The translations under genes and the position numbers were made by a program. A DNA stretch of 64,000 nucleotides, from contig JAXGXF010000002.1 in assembly GCA_040772885.1 (NCBI GenBank), positions 124,001-188,000 of the forward strand, given 5' to 3'. The DNA is from Pullichristensenella sp002068815. Lineage in GTDB: Bacteria; Bacillota; Clostridia; Christensenellales; Aristaeellaceae. Position 1 is the stretch's first letter. Each line of letters begins with the position of its first letter. Below are positions 1-7,574 of the stretch, one piece after another. A model generated the notes under the pieces. That model was given only the letters and a program-made list of their open reading frames with translations. It was not told where the DNA came from and searched no databases.

Positions 1-1
1 A

Positions 2-3000
2 GGGCGGCTCTCGGACTTCCGCCGCGAATACGGCCTCGCGATGGACGACGCCGACCTCGCGTTCTGCCAGAGCTATTTCCGCTCCGAAGAGCGGGAACCC
101 ACGCTGACCGAGATTCGGATGATCGACACCTACTGGTCGGACCACTGCCGCCACACGACGTTCCTGACGGAGCTTTCCGAAGTCCGGTTCGACGACCCGA
201 CCGCTGAGAGCGCGTACCGGCGCTATTTGGCGATCCGCGCCGCGCTCGGCCGCGCGGACAGGCCGGTCACGCTGATGGACCTCGCGACGATCGGCGCGAA
301 GTACCTCAAGATGACCGGCGCGCTGACCGACCTCGACGAATCCGACGAGATCAACGCCTGCACGGTCAAAATCGACGTCGAGACGGACGAGGGAACCGAG
401 CCGTGGCTGCTGCTGTTCAAGAACGAGACGCACAACCACCCGACCGAGATCGAGCCGTTCGGGGGCGCGGCGACGTGCCTGGGCGGCGCGATCCGCGACC
501 CGCTGTCCGGGCGGGGGTACGTGTACCAAGCGATGCGCGTGACCGGCGCGGCCGACCCGACGCGGCCCATTGAAGAGACGATCCCCGGAAAGCTGCCGCA
601 GCGCAAGCTCACGGCGACCGCCGCCGCCGGGTACAGCTCCTACGGAAACCAGATCGGGCTTGCGACCGGGCTCGTCGACGAGGTCTACCACCCGGGCTAC
701 GCCGCGAAGCGCATGGAGATCGGCGCGGTCGTCGGCGCGGCTCCGGCGAGGAACGTGCGCCGCGAAGCGCCCGCGCCGGGCGATAAAGTCGTGCTGCTCG
801 GCGGGCGCACCGGGCGCGACGGCTGCGGCGGCGCGACGGGTTCGAGCAAGTCGCACACGGTTTCGTCGTTGGAGAGCTGCGGGGCCGAGGTGCAGAAGGG
901 AAACGCGCCCGAGGAGCGGAAGCTGCAGAGGCTCTTCCGGAACCCCGAAGCCATGCGCCGCATCAAGCGGTGCAACGACTTCGGAGCGGGCGGCGTGTCG
1001 GTCGCGATCGGCGAGCTCGCCGACGGGCTTTCCATCGATCTCGACAAAGTGCCGAAGAAGTACGAGGGGCTCGACGGCACGGAGCTCGCGATCTCGGAAT
1101 CGCAGGAGCGGATGGCGGTCGTGCTCGCGCCGGAGGACGTCGAGGCGTTCCTCGCGCTCGCCCACGAGGAGAACCTCGAGGCGACGGTCGTCGCCGAGGT
1201 GACGGAGGAGCCGCGGCTCCGGATGCGCTGGCGGGGAGAGGAGATCGTCGACCTGTCGCGCGAATTCCTGAACTCGAACGGCGCGCCGAAGCGCGCGGCG
1301 GCGCTCGTCGAGCGGCAGGGCGCGCTCGCGGACGAAAATCCACCGTTTGTGGAGGGGCTTCGCGAGATGGCGGGCGACTTGAACGTGTGCTCGAAGCGCG
1401 GGTTGATCGAGCGGTTCGACGCGACGAACGGCGCGCTGAACCTGTTGATGCCGCTCGGCGGCCGGAGGCAGCGCACGCCCGCGCAGGTCATGGCGTCGCT
1501 TCTGCCGGTGCAGGGAAAAGCGTGCTTGACCGCCTCGGTCATGGCCTACGGATTCAACCCGTACGTCTCGGAGAAGGGGCCGTACATCGGCGCGTACCTC
1601 GCGATCGTCGAATCGGTCGCGAAGCTCGTCGCCGCGGGCGCCTCGTGGCGGAACGCGCACCTGACTCTGCAGGAATACTTCGAGCGGATGACCGGCGAGC
1701 CGGAGAAGTGGGGACGGCCGGCGGCGGCGCTGCTCGGCGCGCTCGCGGCGCAGCTCGACCTCGGCATCGCGGCGATCGGCGGCAAGGACTCGATGAGCGG
1801 CTCGTTCGAGGACATGCACGTGCCGCCGACGCTCGTGTCGTTCGCGATCTCGACGTGCCGGGCGGACGATATCATCGGAAACGCGTTCAAAAGGGCCGGC
1901 GCGAAGGTCGGGCTGCTCCGCCCGAACTACCTCGAAAACGGCCTGCCGGAGCCGAACAGCCTGCGCGCGCTGTTCGACGAACTGGCCAAAAGGATTCGCG
2001 CGGGCGAGATCGTGTCCGCGCAGGCGGTCGGCTCGAGGGGCGTCGCCGAGGCCGTGTTCAAGATGGGGCTCGGAAACCGCATCGGCTTCCGGTTCTCCCC
2101 GCGCGCGGCGAATCTGTTCGCGCGGCTGCCGGGCGGCTTCGTCGTCGAGTACCGCGAAGGCGCGGAGGCCGGGAATTTGCTCGGCCAGACGACGGAGCTC
2201 TACGAGATCGCGCTCAGGGGCGAGATCGTGGCCTCGGACGAGCTCGAGGAGATCTACGACGGCCGGCTCGAGGGCGTGTTCCCGACGCGCGCGAGCGCCC
2301 CGGGCAAGCGGCCGCCGAAGTTCGTCTACGGCATGCAGGAGCACCCCCGGTCGGGCGTTCGCGTCGCGAAGCCGCGCGTCCTGATCCCGGTGTTCCCCGG
2401 CACGAACTGCGAGTACGACACCGAGCGCGCGTTCCGGCTCGCCGGCGCGGTGCCGGAGATCGCGGTCGTCCGCAACCTGACGGCGTCGGACGTCCAGCGG
2501 TCGGTCGAGGAGTTCGCGAAGAAGCTCTCCCGCGCGCAGATCGCGTTCATCCCCGGCGGCTTCTCCGGCGGCGACGAGCCGGACGGCTCCGGCAAGTTCA
2601 TCACCGCGTTTTTTCGGAGCCCGGCGATATTGGATGCGGTCTCTGCGCTGCTCGACGCGCGCGACGGGCTGATCGGCGGCATCTGCAACGGCTTCCAGGC
2701 GCTGGTCAAGTTGGGTCTTCTCCCCTACGGCGAGATTCGCGAGCCGGACCCCGACGCGCCGACCTTGACCTTCAACCGGATCGGCCGGCATCAGTCGAGG
2801 ATCGTGCGCACGCGCATTTCCTCGAACCTGTCGCCGTGGCTTTCGCACGCGGAGGTCGGCGACATCCACTCCGCGCCGATCTCGCACGGCGAGGGGCGGT
2901 TCATCGCGAGCGAACAGATGATCCGCATGCTCGCCGACGGGGGCCAGATCGCGACGCAGTACGTCGACGACCAGGGGACTCCGACGATGGACATCGACTT

Positions 3001-3166
3001 CAACCCCAGCGGCTCGACCGCGGCGATCGAGGGCATCACCTCCCCCGACGGCCGCGTGTTCGGCCGCATGGCGCACAGCGAGCGCGTCGGGAAATTCCTC
3101 TACAAAAACGTCCCCGGCGACTACGAGAGCCGCATCTTCCGGGGCGCGGTCGATTACTTCCAATAG
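2..3166 (+). CDS. purL: phosphoribosylformylglycinamidine synthase, single-chain (5' end outside window)
   Basis: This is FGAM synthase of purine biosynthesis: it converts FGAR, glutamine and ATP to FGAM in the cytosol. The reading frame is open from base 2, so the N-terminal part lies upstream of the window; the visible ATG at base 41 is internal. The synthetase half (HNHPTEIEPFGGAATC near base 430; GGKDSMSGSF near 1780) is followed by a fused class I glutamine amidotransferase domain from about base 2370 (PVFPGTNCEYDTERAF), with nucleophile Cys in GGICNGFQALVK (about 2680) and His/Glu in ISHGEGRF (about 2885). The fused arrangement is the large PurL type rather than PurL/PurQ/PurS subunits. 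No other pur gene is visible, so its operon context is unknown. Confidence 0.95.
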   Translation, partial: GRLSDFRREYGLAMDDADLAFCQSYFRSEEREPTLTEIRMIDTYWSDHCRHTTFLTELSEVRFDDPTAESAYRRYLAIRAALGRADRPVTLMDLATIGAKYLKMTGALTDLDESDEINACTVKIDVETDEGTEPWLLLFKNETHNHPTEIEPFGGAATCLGGAIRDPLSGRGYVYQAMRVTGAADPTRPIEETIPGKLPQRKLTATAAAGYSSYGNQIGLATGLVDEVYHPGYAAKRMEIGAVVGAAPARNVRREAPAPGDKVVLLGGRTGRDGCGGATGSSKSHTVSSLESCGAEVQKGNAPEERKLQRLFRNPEAMRRIKRCNDFGAGGVSVAIGELADGLSIDLDKVPKKYEGLDGTELAISESQERMAVVLAPEDVEAFLALAHEENLEATVVAEVTEEPRLRMRWRGEEIVDLSREFLNSNGAPKRAAALVERQGALADENPPFVEGLREMAGDLNVCSKRGLIERFDATNGALNLLMPLGGRRQRTPAQVMASLLPVQGKACLTASVMAYGFNPYVSEKGPYIGAYLAIVESVAKLVAAGASWRNAHLTLQEYFERMTGEPEKWGRPAAALLGALAAQLDLGIAAIGGKDSMSGSFEDMHVPPTLVSFAISTCRADDIIGNAFKRAGAKVGLLRPNYLENGLPEPNSLRALFDELAKRIRAGEIVSAQAVGSRGVAEAVFKMGLGNRIGFRFSPRAANLFARLPGGFVVEYREGAEAGNLLGQTTELYEIALRGEIVASDELEEIYDGRLEGVFPTRASAPGKRPPKFVYGMQEHPRSGVRVAKPRVLIPVFPGTNCEYDTERAFRLAGAVPEIAVVRNLTASDVQRSVEEFAKKLSRAQIAFIPGGFSGGDEPDGSGKFITAFFRSPAILDAVSALLDARDGLIGGICNGFQALVKLGLLPYGEIREPDPDAPTLTFNRIGRHQSRIVRTRISSNLSPWLSHAEVGDIHSAPISHGEGRFIASEQMIRMLADGGQIATQYVDDQGTPTMDIDFNPSGSTAAIEGITSPDGRVFGRMAHSERVGKFLYKNVPGDYESRIFRGAVDYFQ

Positions 3167-3427
3167 GGCTTGTGGGGGGCGACGATTGCGTCGACAGCGG
3201 CGCAGACTTGCGAACACGCGCAGGCCGTGATATACTCTTGCCACTGGATTTCCGGCGATCGAAAGAAGTTCAGGACGGGCAACGGCGGTTGACGTTCACG
3301 ATCCAGTACAGGTTCGTAAGCGACTACCTCCAAAATGCGCTCGAAGGCATTGCGTAACGCAACACCTTCGAGGGGGTCAGTCTCAAGACCCGCGTTGGCC
3401 ACTTGGATCAGAAGTGTACCAACGTAA
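3167..3427. other. gap between purL and tRNA-Ser; imperfect hairpin at 3341-3371, no convincing gene
   Basis: This 260-bp stretch is less G+C-rich than the genes around it. A minus-strand frame of 102 codons crosses it, but that frame starts inside a tRNA gene and ends inside purL, so I do not call it. The clearest structure is an imperfect hairpin at 3341-3371: TCGAAGG / CCTTCGA outer arms, a 2x2 internal loop, then TTGCG / CGCAA closing a 3-nt loop. On the minus strand it follows the two tRNA genes and is followed by GCGCATTTTGG, so it may end their transcript. The rest shows nothing recognisable. Confidence 0.45.
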
Positions 3428-3519
3428 TGGCGGAGAAGCCGGGATTTGAACCCGGGCGGCACTCATCGCACCCTACTCCCTTAGCAGGGGAGCCCCTTCG
3501 GCCTCTTGGGTACTTCTCC
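3428..3519 (-). tRNA. tRNA-Ser (anticodon GCT)
   Basis: On the minus strand the sequence folds as a type II (long variable arm) tRNA. The acceptor stem is GGAGAAG / CTTCTCC with discriminator G at 3431 and an encoded CCA at 3428-3430. The anticodon stem is CTCCC / GGGAG around loop CTGCTAA, giving anticodon GCT for AGC/AGU serine codons. The T arm holds the GGTTCAAATCC consensus. It is 12 bp downstream of a second tRNA-Ser and probably shares its promoter. Confidence 0.95.
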
Positions 3520-3532
3520 ATAAATATAACGT

Positions 3533-3621
3533 TGGCGGAGAGAGAGGGATTCGAACCCCCGGTGCCTTTCGACATCACTGGTTTTCAAGACCAGCGCCTT
3601 AAACCGCTCGGCCATCTCTCC
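3533..3621 (-). tRNA. tRNA-Ser (anticodon TGA)
   Basis: This is a type II tRNA on the minus strand. The acceptor stem is GGAGAGA / TCTCTCC with discriminator G at 3536 and encoded CCA at 3533-3535. The anticodon stem CTGGT / ACCAG surrounds loop CTTGAAA, giving anticodon TGA for UCA and related serine codons. It carries a long variable arm and the GGTTCGAATCC T-loop consensus. It is the promoter-proximal member of a two-gene tRNA-Ser cluster. Confidence 0.95.
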
Positions 3622-3642
3622 ATGAGATAAACCGCGAACATG

Positions 3643-3671
3643 ATTATAGCAGACTTTAGGGCAAAAGTCAA
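3643..3671 (-). promoter_or_regulatory. sigma-A promoter of the tRNA-Ser pair
   Basis: On the minus strand, TTGACT (3666-3671) and TATAAT (3643-3648) are separated by exactly 17 bp, close to the sigma-A consensus. The -10 is 21 bp upstream of the tRNA-Ser(TGA) 5' end. It lies immediately after the stop of the truncated gene at 3674. Confidence 0.8.
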
Positions 3672-3673
3672 CG

Positions 3674-4105
3674 TCAAAAATGGGATTTTGGATTGGGTAT
3701 ACAGGTTATTTTGGGCGGTACGCACAGCACCGCCGCGTGCTTAAGCGAGATTGTGCCGCGGAATCGGTCGGCCCTCGCGTCGTACTCGTCCGGCCCGATG
3801 CTGCCGATCGGCACGGCGCGGCAGCCGAGCGCGTCCATCGCGCCCGCCAGCTCGCGGGCGAGGCGGTCCATCGCCGCGGACAGCGCATTGCGCGTGACCG
3901 TGTAGGGGCTGGTCGACCGCGCATTAAGCGTCGACGGATTGAACCGCCGCGCCAGCGCGATGACCGACCGGCAGCCCGGCGGCACGTCGCGCGGATGGAA
4001 TCCCTCCGGCGCTTCGCCGAAGCGATCCGCGGCGCCGACGCCGCAGAGGTCCGCGCCCAGTTCCGCCGCCATTCGCTTGATCTGTCCGGAATCCATGCGG
4101 GCCAT
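3674..4105 (-). pseudogene. truncated epoxyqueuosine reductase-like (QueG/COG1600-type) protein
   Basis: The 143-codon frame has the N-terminal domain of the QueG-like cobalamin/iron-sulfur reductases: an AAELGADLCGVGAADRFGEA start, a PPGCRSVIALARRF segment, and IGPDEYDARADRFRGTISLKHAAVL near residue 125. In full-length relatives this is followed by a glycine-rich turn and two 4Fe-4S clusters. Here the homology stops abruptly at about base 3735 and the frame ends after some 15 unrelated residues, next to the tRNA promoter. All cluster cysteines are missing, so it is presumably non-functional. It is the last gene of the yebC-murI series, 10 bp after its neighbour. Family assignment is from memory of motif layout. 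Confidence 0.6.
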
Positions 4106-4115
4106 CGCCTCCGCC

Positions 4116-4556
4116 CTATAGCCTCTCCGCCAGATACTCGCACACCGACTGTATCAGCGGCTGGCAGACGGTCTTGTTCGCGTCCGCGTGGTTGCGGGAG
4201 TCGCCCGGCTCGCCGCGCTTCATGCCGATCAGGTCGGAGCAGTCGCGCGAGCCGTATTCGCGCTCGACCCACTCCATGAACTCCCTGGCGAGATCGTAGG
4301 CCGGCGCGCGGTCGCCGCCGACCTCGCGGCCGAGCTTTAAACCGATCGCCATCAGTCCGCCGGTCACCGCGCCGCATACGCCGCGCGTCGCCGCGAGCCC
4401 GCCGCCGAACGCGGTCGCGATCTTCGGCGCGAACGGCGCGTCCATATTCCAATACTCGCACATCGTGCTCAGCACCGTCTCGGCGCAGTTCAGCCCGCCG
4501 TTTTCGAACGCAAAGAGCTTGCCGCTGAGGATCGCGTGCAGCTTTTCGCATATCAT
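4116..4556 (-). CDS. C-GCAxxG-C-C family redox-cysteine protein
   Basis: This 146-aa protein belongs to the C_GCAxxG_C_C family (putative redox-active or metal-binding small proteins of anaerobes; function unproven). The family cysteines are visible: NCAETVL (about residue 24), the GVCGAVTGG motif (about 60) and RDCSDLIG (about 103), plus later cysteines in VCQ and SVCEY. There is no signal peptide. The start overlaps the murI stop by 4 bp (ATGA), so translation is probably coupled. It sits in a yebC-murI-this gene order with a decayed iron-sulfur reductase downstream. Confidence 0.85.
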   Translation of the reverse strand: MICEKLHAILSGKLFAFENGGLNCAETVLSTMCEYWNMDAPFAPKIATAFGGGLAATRGVCGAVTGGLMAIGLKLGREVGGDRAPAYDLAREFMEWVEREYGSRDCSDLIGMKRGEPGDSRNHADANKTVCQPLIQSVCEYLAERL

Positions 4557-5314
4557 CCGACGTCCACCTCCATCAGCATCCGCATCCTTGCGAGCACGGC
4601 CGGGTCGTCCGACGAGGTCATGAGCGCGTGGGAGCCCTCCGCCCTCCCGGCGAGCAGACCCCGCTCCGCGAGCGCCGTCGACAGCGTCCGGATCAGCCGC
4701 GCGTTGCCGTCGAACAGCGGGACGGACGGCGCGACGCTACGAATCGCGCGCTTCAAAAACGGAAAGTGCGTGCAGCCGAGCACGATCGCGCCGATTTCGC
4801 CCTCCGGATAGGGCGCGAGCTTCCCGCGGAAGAACCTCTCAGGCTCCTCGCCCGATAGCACGCCGCGCTCGACCATCAGCACGAGCTCCGGCGCGGGGAT
4901 CGACACCGCGTCCGGGCAGAGCCGGTCGCGGGCCCGTATGTACCGCGGCTGCCGAAGCGTCGCCTCGGTCGCGAACACGAGCACGCGCCTCTCCCCCGCG
5001 CGCGCCTTCGCGTCGATCAGCTCCGGCTCGATGCCGACGACCGGGATCGGGAACTTCTCGCGAAGCATCTCCTCGGCCGCCGAGGCCGCCGTGTTGCACG
5101 CGATCACGAGCGCCTTGACGGAATGCTCCATCAGCCGCTCCGCGACCCTGCGCGACAGCGCGCGGATATCCTCCGCCCCGCGCATGCCGTACGGGGCGTT
5201 TCCGTTGTCGCCGAAGTAGACAAAATCCTCGCCGGGAAGCGCGCTTTTCAGGTCCCGAAGCACGCTCAGCCCGCCCATGCCGGAGTCGAATACGCCGATC
5301 GGCCGGTCGTCCAT
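4553..5314 (-). CDS. murI: glutamate racemase
   Basis: MurI interconverts L- and D-glutamate to supply D-Glu for peptidoglycan. The 253-aa product starts MDDRPIGVFDSGMGGLSVLR, with the catalytic Asp in DSGMGG, the first catalytic Cys in IACNTAASAA (about residue 75) and the second in LGCTHFPFL (about 185). Length is normal for the family. The start at 5314 is chosen because the conserved N-terminus begins there, 2 bp after the yebC stop; longer upstream frames overlap yebC. It is probably co-transcribed from the yebC promoter. Confidence 0.95.
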   Translation of the reverse strand: MDDRPIGVFDSGMGGLSVLRDLKSALPGEDFVYFGDNGNAPYGMRGAEDIRALSRRVAERLMEHSVKALVIACNTAASAAEEMLREKFPIPVVGIEPELIDAKARAGERRVLVFATEATLRQPRYIRARDRLCPDAVSIPAPELVLMVERGVLSGEEPERFFRGKLAPYPEGEIGAIVLGCTHFPFLKRAIRSVAPSVPLFDGNARLIRTLSTALAERGLLAGRAEGSHALMTSSDDPAVLARMRMLMEVDVG

Positions 5315-5316
5315 GC

Positions 5317-6063
5317 CTATTCTTCCTCTTCCTCGTCGGGCAGCTCCGCGTCGTGGAACACGTTCTGCGAGTCGTCGTAGTCCTCGAGCCACTCTATGAG
5401 CTTGCGCACTTTTTTGAGCACTTCCTCGTCTGTGATCTCGACCGTCGTCGTCGGGACCATCTCGCGCTCGGCGGAGAGGAACGCGCAGCCAGCGGCCTCG
5501 AGGCTTTCGCGGACGGCCGAGAAGTCGTTCGGGTCGGTGTAGATCACCGCCGCGTCCCCCTCCGCCTCGACGTCGGAAGCGCCGGCGTCGAGCGCCAGCA
5601 TCATCAGCTCGTCCTCGTCGAGGCCCTTCGAGTTGTCGATCTCGATGACGCCCTTGCGCTCGAACTTCCAGCTGACGCAGCCGGTCGCGCCGAGCGAGCC
5701 GCCGCACTTGTCGAAGATGTGTCGCACCTCCGAGGCCGTGCGGTTCAGGTTGTCGGTCACGAGCTCGACGATCACCGCCACGCCGCCGGCGGCGTATCCC
5801 TCGTAGGTGATCTCCTTGTACTGCGTCGCATCGCCCTCGCCCGCGGCCTTCTTGATCGACCGCTGTATGTTGTCGTTGGGCATGTTCGCCGCCTTCGCCT
5901 TGGCGATCACGTCCTTCAGCTTGCCGTTGCTGTTCGGGTCAGGCCCCCCCTCGCGCACGGCGATCGCAAGCTCGCGGCCGATCTTCGTGAAGATCTTGCC
6001 GCGCTGCGCATCGGTCTTTTCCTTTTTGTGCTTGATGGTAGACCATTTGTTGTGTCCAGACAT
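5317..6063 (-). CDS. yebC: YebC/PmpR-family protein
   Basis: The 248-aa protein begins MSGHNKWSTIKHKKEKTDAQ, the family signature, and continues through GGPDPNSN and MPNDNIQRSI to a full three-domain TACO1/YebC fold. Members have been described as transcription regulators and, more recently, as factors helping ribosomes through difficult motifs. The C-terminus has a short acidic tail (DEEEEE). The start at 6063 is fixed by the conserved N-terminus and a GGAGGG ribosome site; frames extending further upstream run through the promoter. First gene of the yebC-murI operon. Confidence 0.95.
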   Translation of the reverse strand: MSGHNKWSTIKHKKEKTDAQRGKIFTKIGRELAIAVREGGPDPNSNGKLKDVIAKAKAANMPNDNIQRSIKKAAGEGDATQYKEITYEGYAAGGVAVIVELVTDNLNRTASEVRHIFDKCGGSLGATGCVSWKFERKGVIEIDNSKGLDEDELMMLALDAGASDVEAEGDAAVIYTDPNDFSAVRESLEAAGCAFLSAEREMVPTTTVEITDEEVLKKVRKLIEWLEDYDDSQNVFHDAELPDEEEEE

Positions 6064-6097
6064 GGACAATCCCTCCAGTTGTTCAATGAATGCCCCT

Positions 6098-6126
6098 ATG
6101 ATACCACAGATGCGGCCGGCGGTCAA
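6098..6126 (-). promoter_or_regulatory. sigma-A promoter for yebC-murI
   Basis: Minus strand TTGACC (6121-6126) and TATCAT (6098-6103) are separated by 17 bp, 35 bp upstream of the yebC ATG. It is arranged back to back with the recX promoter, only 14 bp apart. Confidence 0.7.
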
Positions 6127-6139
6127 GGAAATCCCTGGC

Positions 6140-6168
6140 TTGAAAGCGCCGGAACGCTCTGGTATAAT
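6140..6168 (+). promoter_or_regulatory. sigma-A promoter for recX
   Basis: TTGAAA (6140-6145), 17 bp, then TATAAT (6163-6168). The -10 overlaps an in-frame ATG at 6167, which therefore cannot be the recX start; this moves the start to the TTG at 6191. Confidence 0.75.
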
Positions 6169-6190
6169 GATCGCGGAGGGGGGGAGTTGC

Positions 6191-6820
6191 TTGGCGACGG
6201 TGACGGAAATCCGGGAGACCCGGGGCGTCGTTCGGGTCACGTTCGACGGGCGCGAGGCGCTCGCGGTCCGCGCGCGGCACTTTCAGATGTGCCCGCTAAA
6301 AATCGGCGACGCGCTCGACCCGGCGCGCTACATAGGCCGGGTCGCGCCGCTGCAGCTCGCGGACGCGTACGAGGCGGCGCTCGAAAGCCTCGAGTTTCGC
6401 GCGCGCACCGAGAAGGAGCTCGAGCGGTCCCTTCTCGAAAAGGGCTTCGTCGCGCCCGCGGTCGAAAAAACGCTCGCGCGGCTCCGCGAAAACCGGCTGC
6501 TCGACGACCGCCGCTACGCCGAGCGCACGGTGGAGCGGAGCGCCGAAAAGCCGGTCGGCGTCTACGCGCTGAAGCAGAAGCTGCGCGCGAAGGGCATCTC
6601 CGAGGAGGACGCCGAGGAGGCGCTCTCGCTGCTCGATTCCGACCAGCAGTCGGACGCGGCGAAGCGCGCCGCCCGGCAGCTCGCGCGGAAGTACGAAAAA
6701 TTGCCCCCGCGCGAGGCGAAGGCGAAGCTCTCGCAGGCGCTCGCGAGGAGGGGATTCCCCTGGGACGCGATCCGCGAGGCCGTCGAGAGCGCGCTCGGGG
6801 ACGGGGAGATTGACGAATGA
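6191..6820 (+). CDS. recX: RecX-family regulatory protein
   Basis: RecX modulates RecA filaments. The 209-aa product has an N-terminal extension (ATVTEIRETRGVVRVTFDGR, as in Firmicutes RecX) followed by three-helix RecX repeats: ALESLEFRARTEKELERSLLEKGF (about 60-84), ENRLLDDRRYAERTV (about 97-111) and RRGFPWDAIREAVES near the C-terminus. Start choice: TTG at 6191, placed after the GGAGGGGGG ribosome site at 6175-6184 and downstream of the promoter; GTG at 6200 is an alternative. recA is not adjacent. Convergent with the amidotransferase gene to the right. Confidence 0.85.
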   Translation: MATVTEIRETRGVVRVTFDGREALAVRARHFQMCPLKIGDALDPARYIGRVAPLQLADAYEAALESLEFRARTEKELERSLLEKGFVAPAVEKTLARLRENRLLDDRRYAERTVERSAEKPVGVYALKQKLRAKGISEEDAEEALSLLDSDQQSDAAKRAARQLARKYEKLPPREAKAKLSQALARRGFPWDAIREAVESALGDGEIDE

Positions 6821-6849
6821 GCGCCGGGATGAGGATTTTAAATAGACAA

Positions 6850-6873
6850 CGGGGACGGTTCGCGCCGTCCCCG
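6850..6873. terminator. hairpin between convergent recX and amidotransferase genes
   Basis: CGGGGACGG and CCGTCCCCG form a perfect 9-bp stem with a 6-nt loop, 30 bp after the recX stop and 5 bp beyond the stop of the opposing gene. T-runs on either side are weak (CATTCTT on plus; GTTGTCTATTT on minus), so efficiency is uncertain. Confidence 0.55.
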
Positions 6874-6878
6874 CATTC

Positions 6879-7574
6879 TTACCGCATCTCCGCGCGCAGC
6901 GCCTCGAAGAATCGCAGCGACGCGTCGTCGTCCTTGAGCGACTTCTCCGGGTGCCACTGGACGCCGACGACGAAGCGGTCCCCGGGCAATTCGATCGCCT
7001 CGATCACGCCGTCCTCGGCGCGGGCGGTCACGAGAAGCCCCTCGCCCGGCTCGTCGACGCACTGGTGGTGGAAGCTGTTCGCGCGGAGCACCTCGGCGCC
7101 GACGATTCCGTGGACGCGCGAGCCGGGCTCGATGCGTATGTCGTGCCACATCCCCTGACCGAAGTCCGGCTCGCTGCGGTGGCCCTCGATGTTCTGCTTG
7201 AGCGTCCCGCCGAGCGCGACGTTCAAAAGCTGCATGCCCCGGCAGATGCCCAGAACCGGGATGTTTCGCCCGAGCACGAGGTCGGCGAGCGCCAGTTCGA
7301 GCTGGTCGCGGACGGGGTTCGGGCGGCTGCACAGCGCCTCGCGCCTTTGGCCGTAGTGGCAGGGGTCGATGTCCCCGCCGCCGCTGAACAGCAGGGCGTC
7401 GAGGCTGACGACCAACGGAAACAGCGCCGAGAGCGGCGTCTCGTACCAGATCGGCACGAGCTCCGCGCCGACGGCCTCGATGCCGTCGATATACCCCTGC
7501 GGAAAATACTGCGACCCGTCGTCGCGGCAGTAGGGCGTGACGCCGACGCGGGCGATTCCCTTCGCGTTGTTCAT
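6879..7574 (-). CDS. class I glutamine amidotransferase, gamma-glutamyl-GABA hydrolase (PuuD) family
   Basis: The 231-aa protein is a stand-alone class I amidotransferase of the peptidase C26 type. The motifs are complete: LLFSGGGDIDP (about residue 62), nucleophile Cys in LGICRGMQLLN (about 112) and the catalytic His in GVQWHPE (about 205). In other bacteria this family hydrolyses gamma-glutamyl-GABA during putrescine breakdown, but no Puu pathway gene is nearby, so the substrate is open. Its ATG overlaps the thyX stop by 4 bp, indicating a two-gene operon. Confidence 0.85.
   Translation of the reverse strand: MNNAKGIARVGVTPYCRDDGSQYFPQGYIDGIEAVGAELVPIWYETPLSALFPLVVSLDALLFSGGGDIDPCHYGQRREALCSRPNPVRDQLELALADLVLGRNIPVLGICRGMQLLNVALGGTLKQNIEGHRSEPDFGQGMWHDIRIEPGSRVHGIVGAEVLRANSFHHQCVDEPGEGLLVTARAEDGVIEAIELPGDRFVVGVQWHPEKSLKDDDASLRFFEALRAEMR

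Noticed and set aside
3154..3462. 102-codon minus-strand frame between purL and the tRNA genes
   Set aside because: It starts inside tRNA-Ser and ends inside purL, has no ribosome site, and its interior is an imperfect hairpin; no family is recognisable.
3403..3630. 75-codon plus-strand frame beginning MAEKPGFEPGRHSS
   Set aside because: It is the antisense of the two tRNA-Ser genes, a well-known false protein.
6167..6190. ATG at 6167 as the recX start
   Set aside because: That ATG overlaps the -10 element of a TTGAAA-N17-TATAAT promoter, so it cannot be translated from that transcript; TTG 6191 has a ribosome site.
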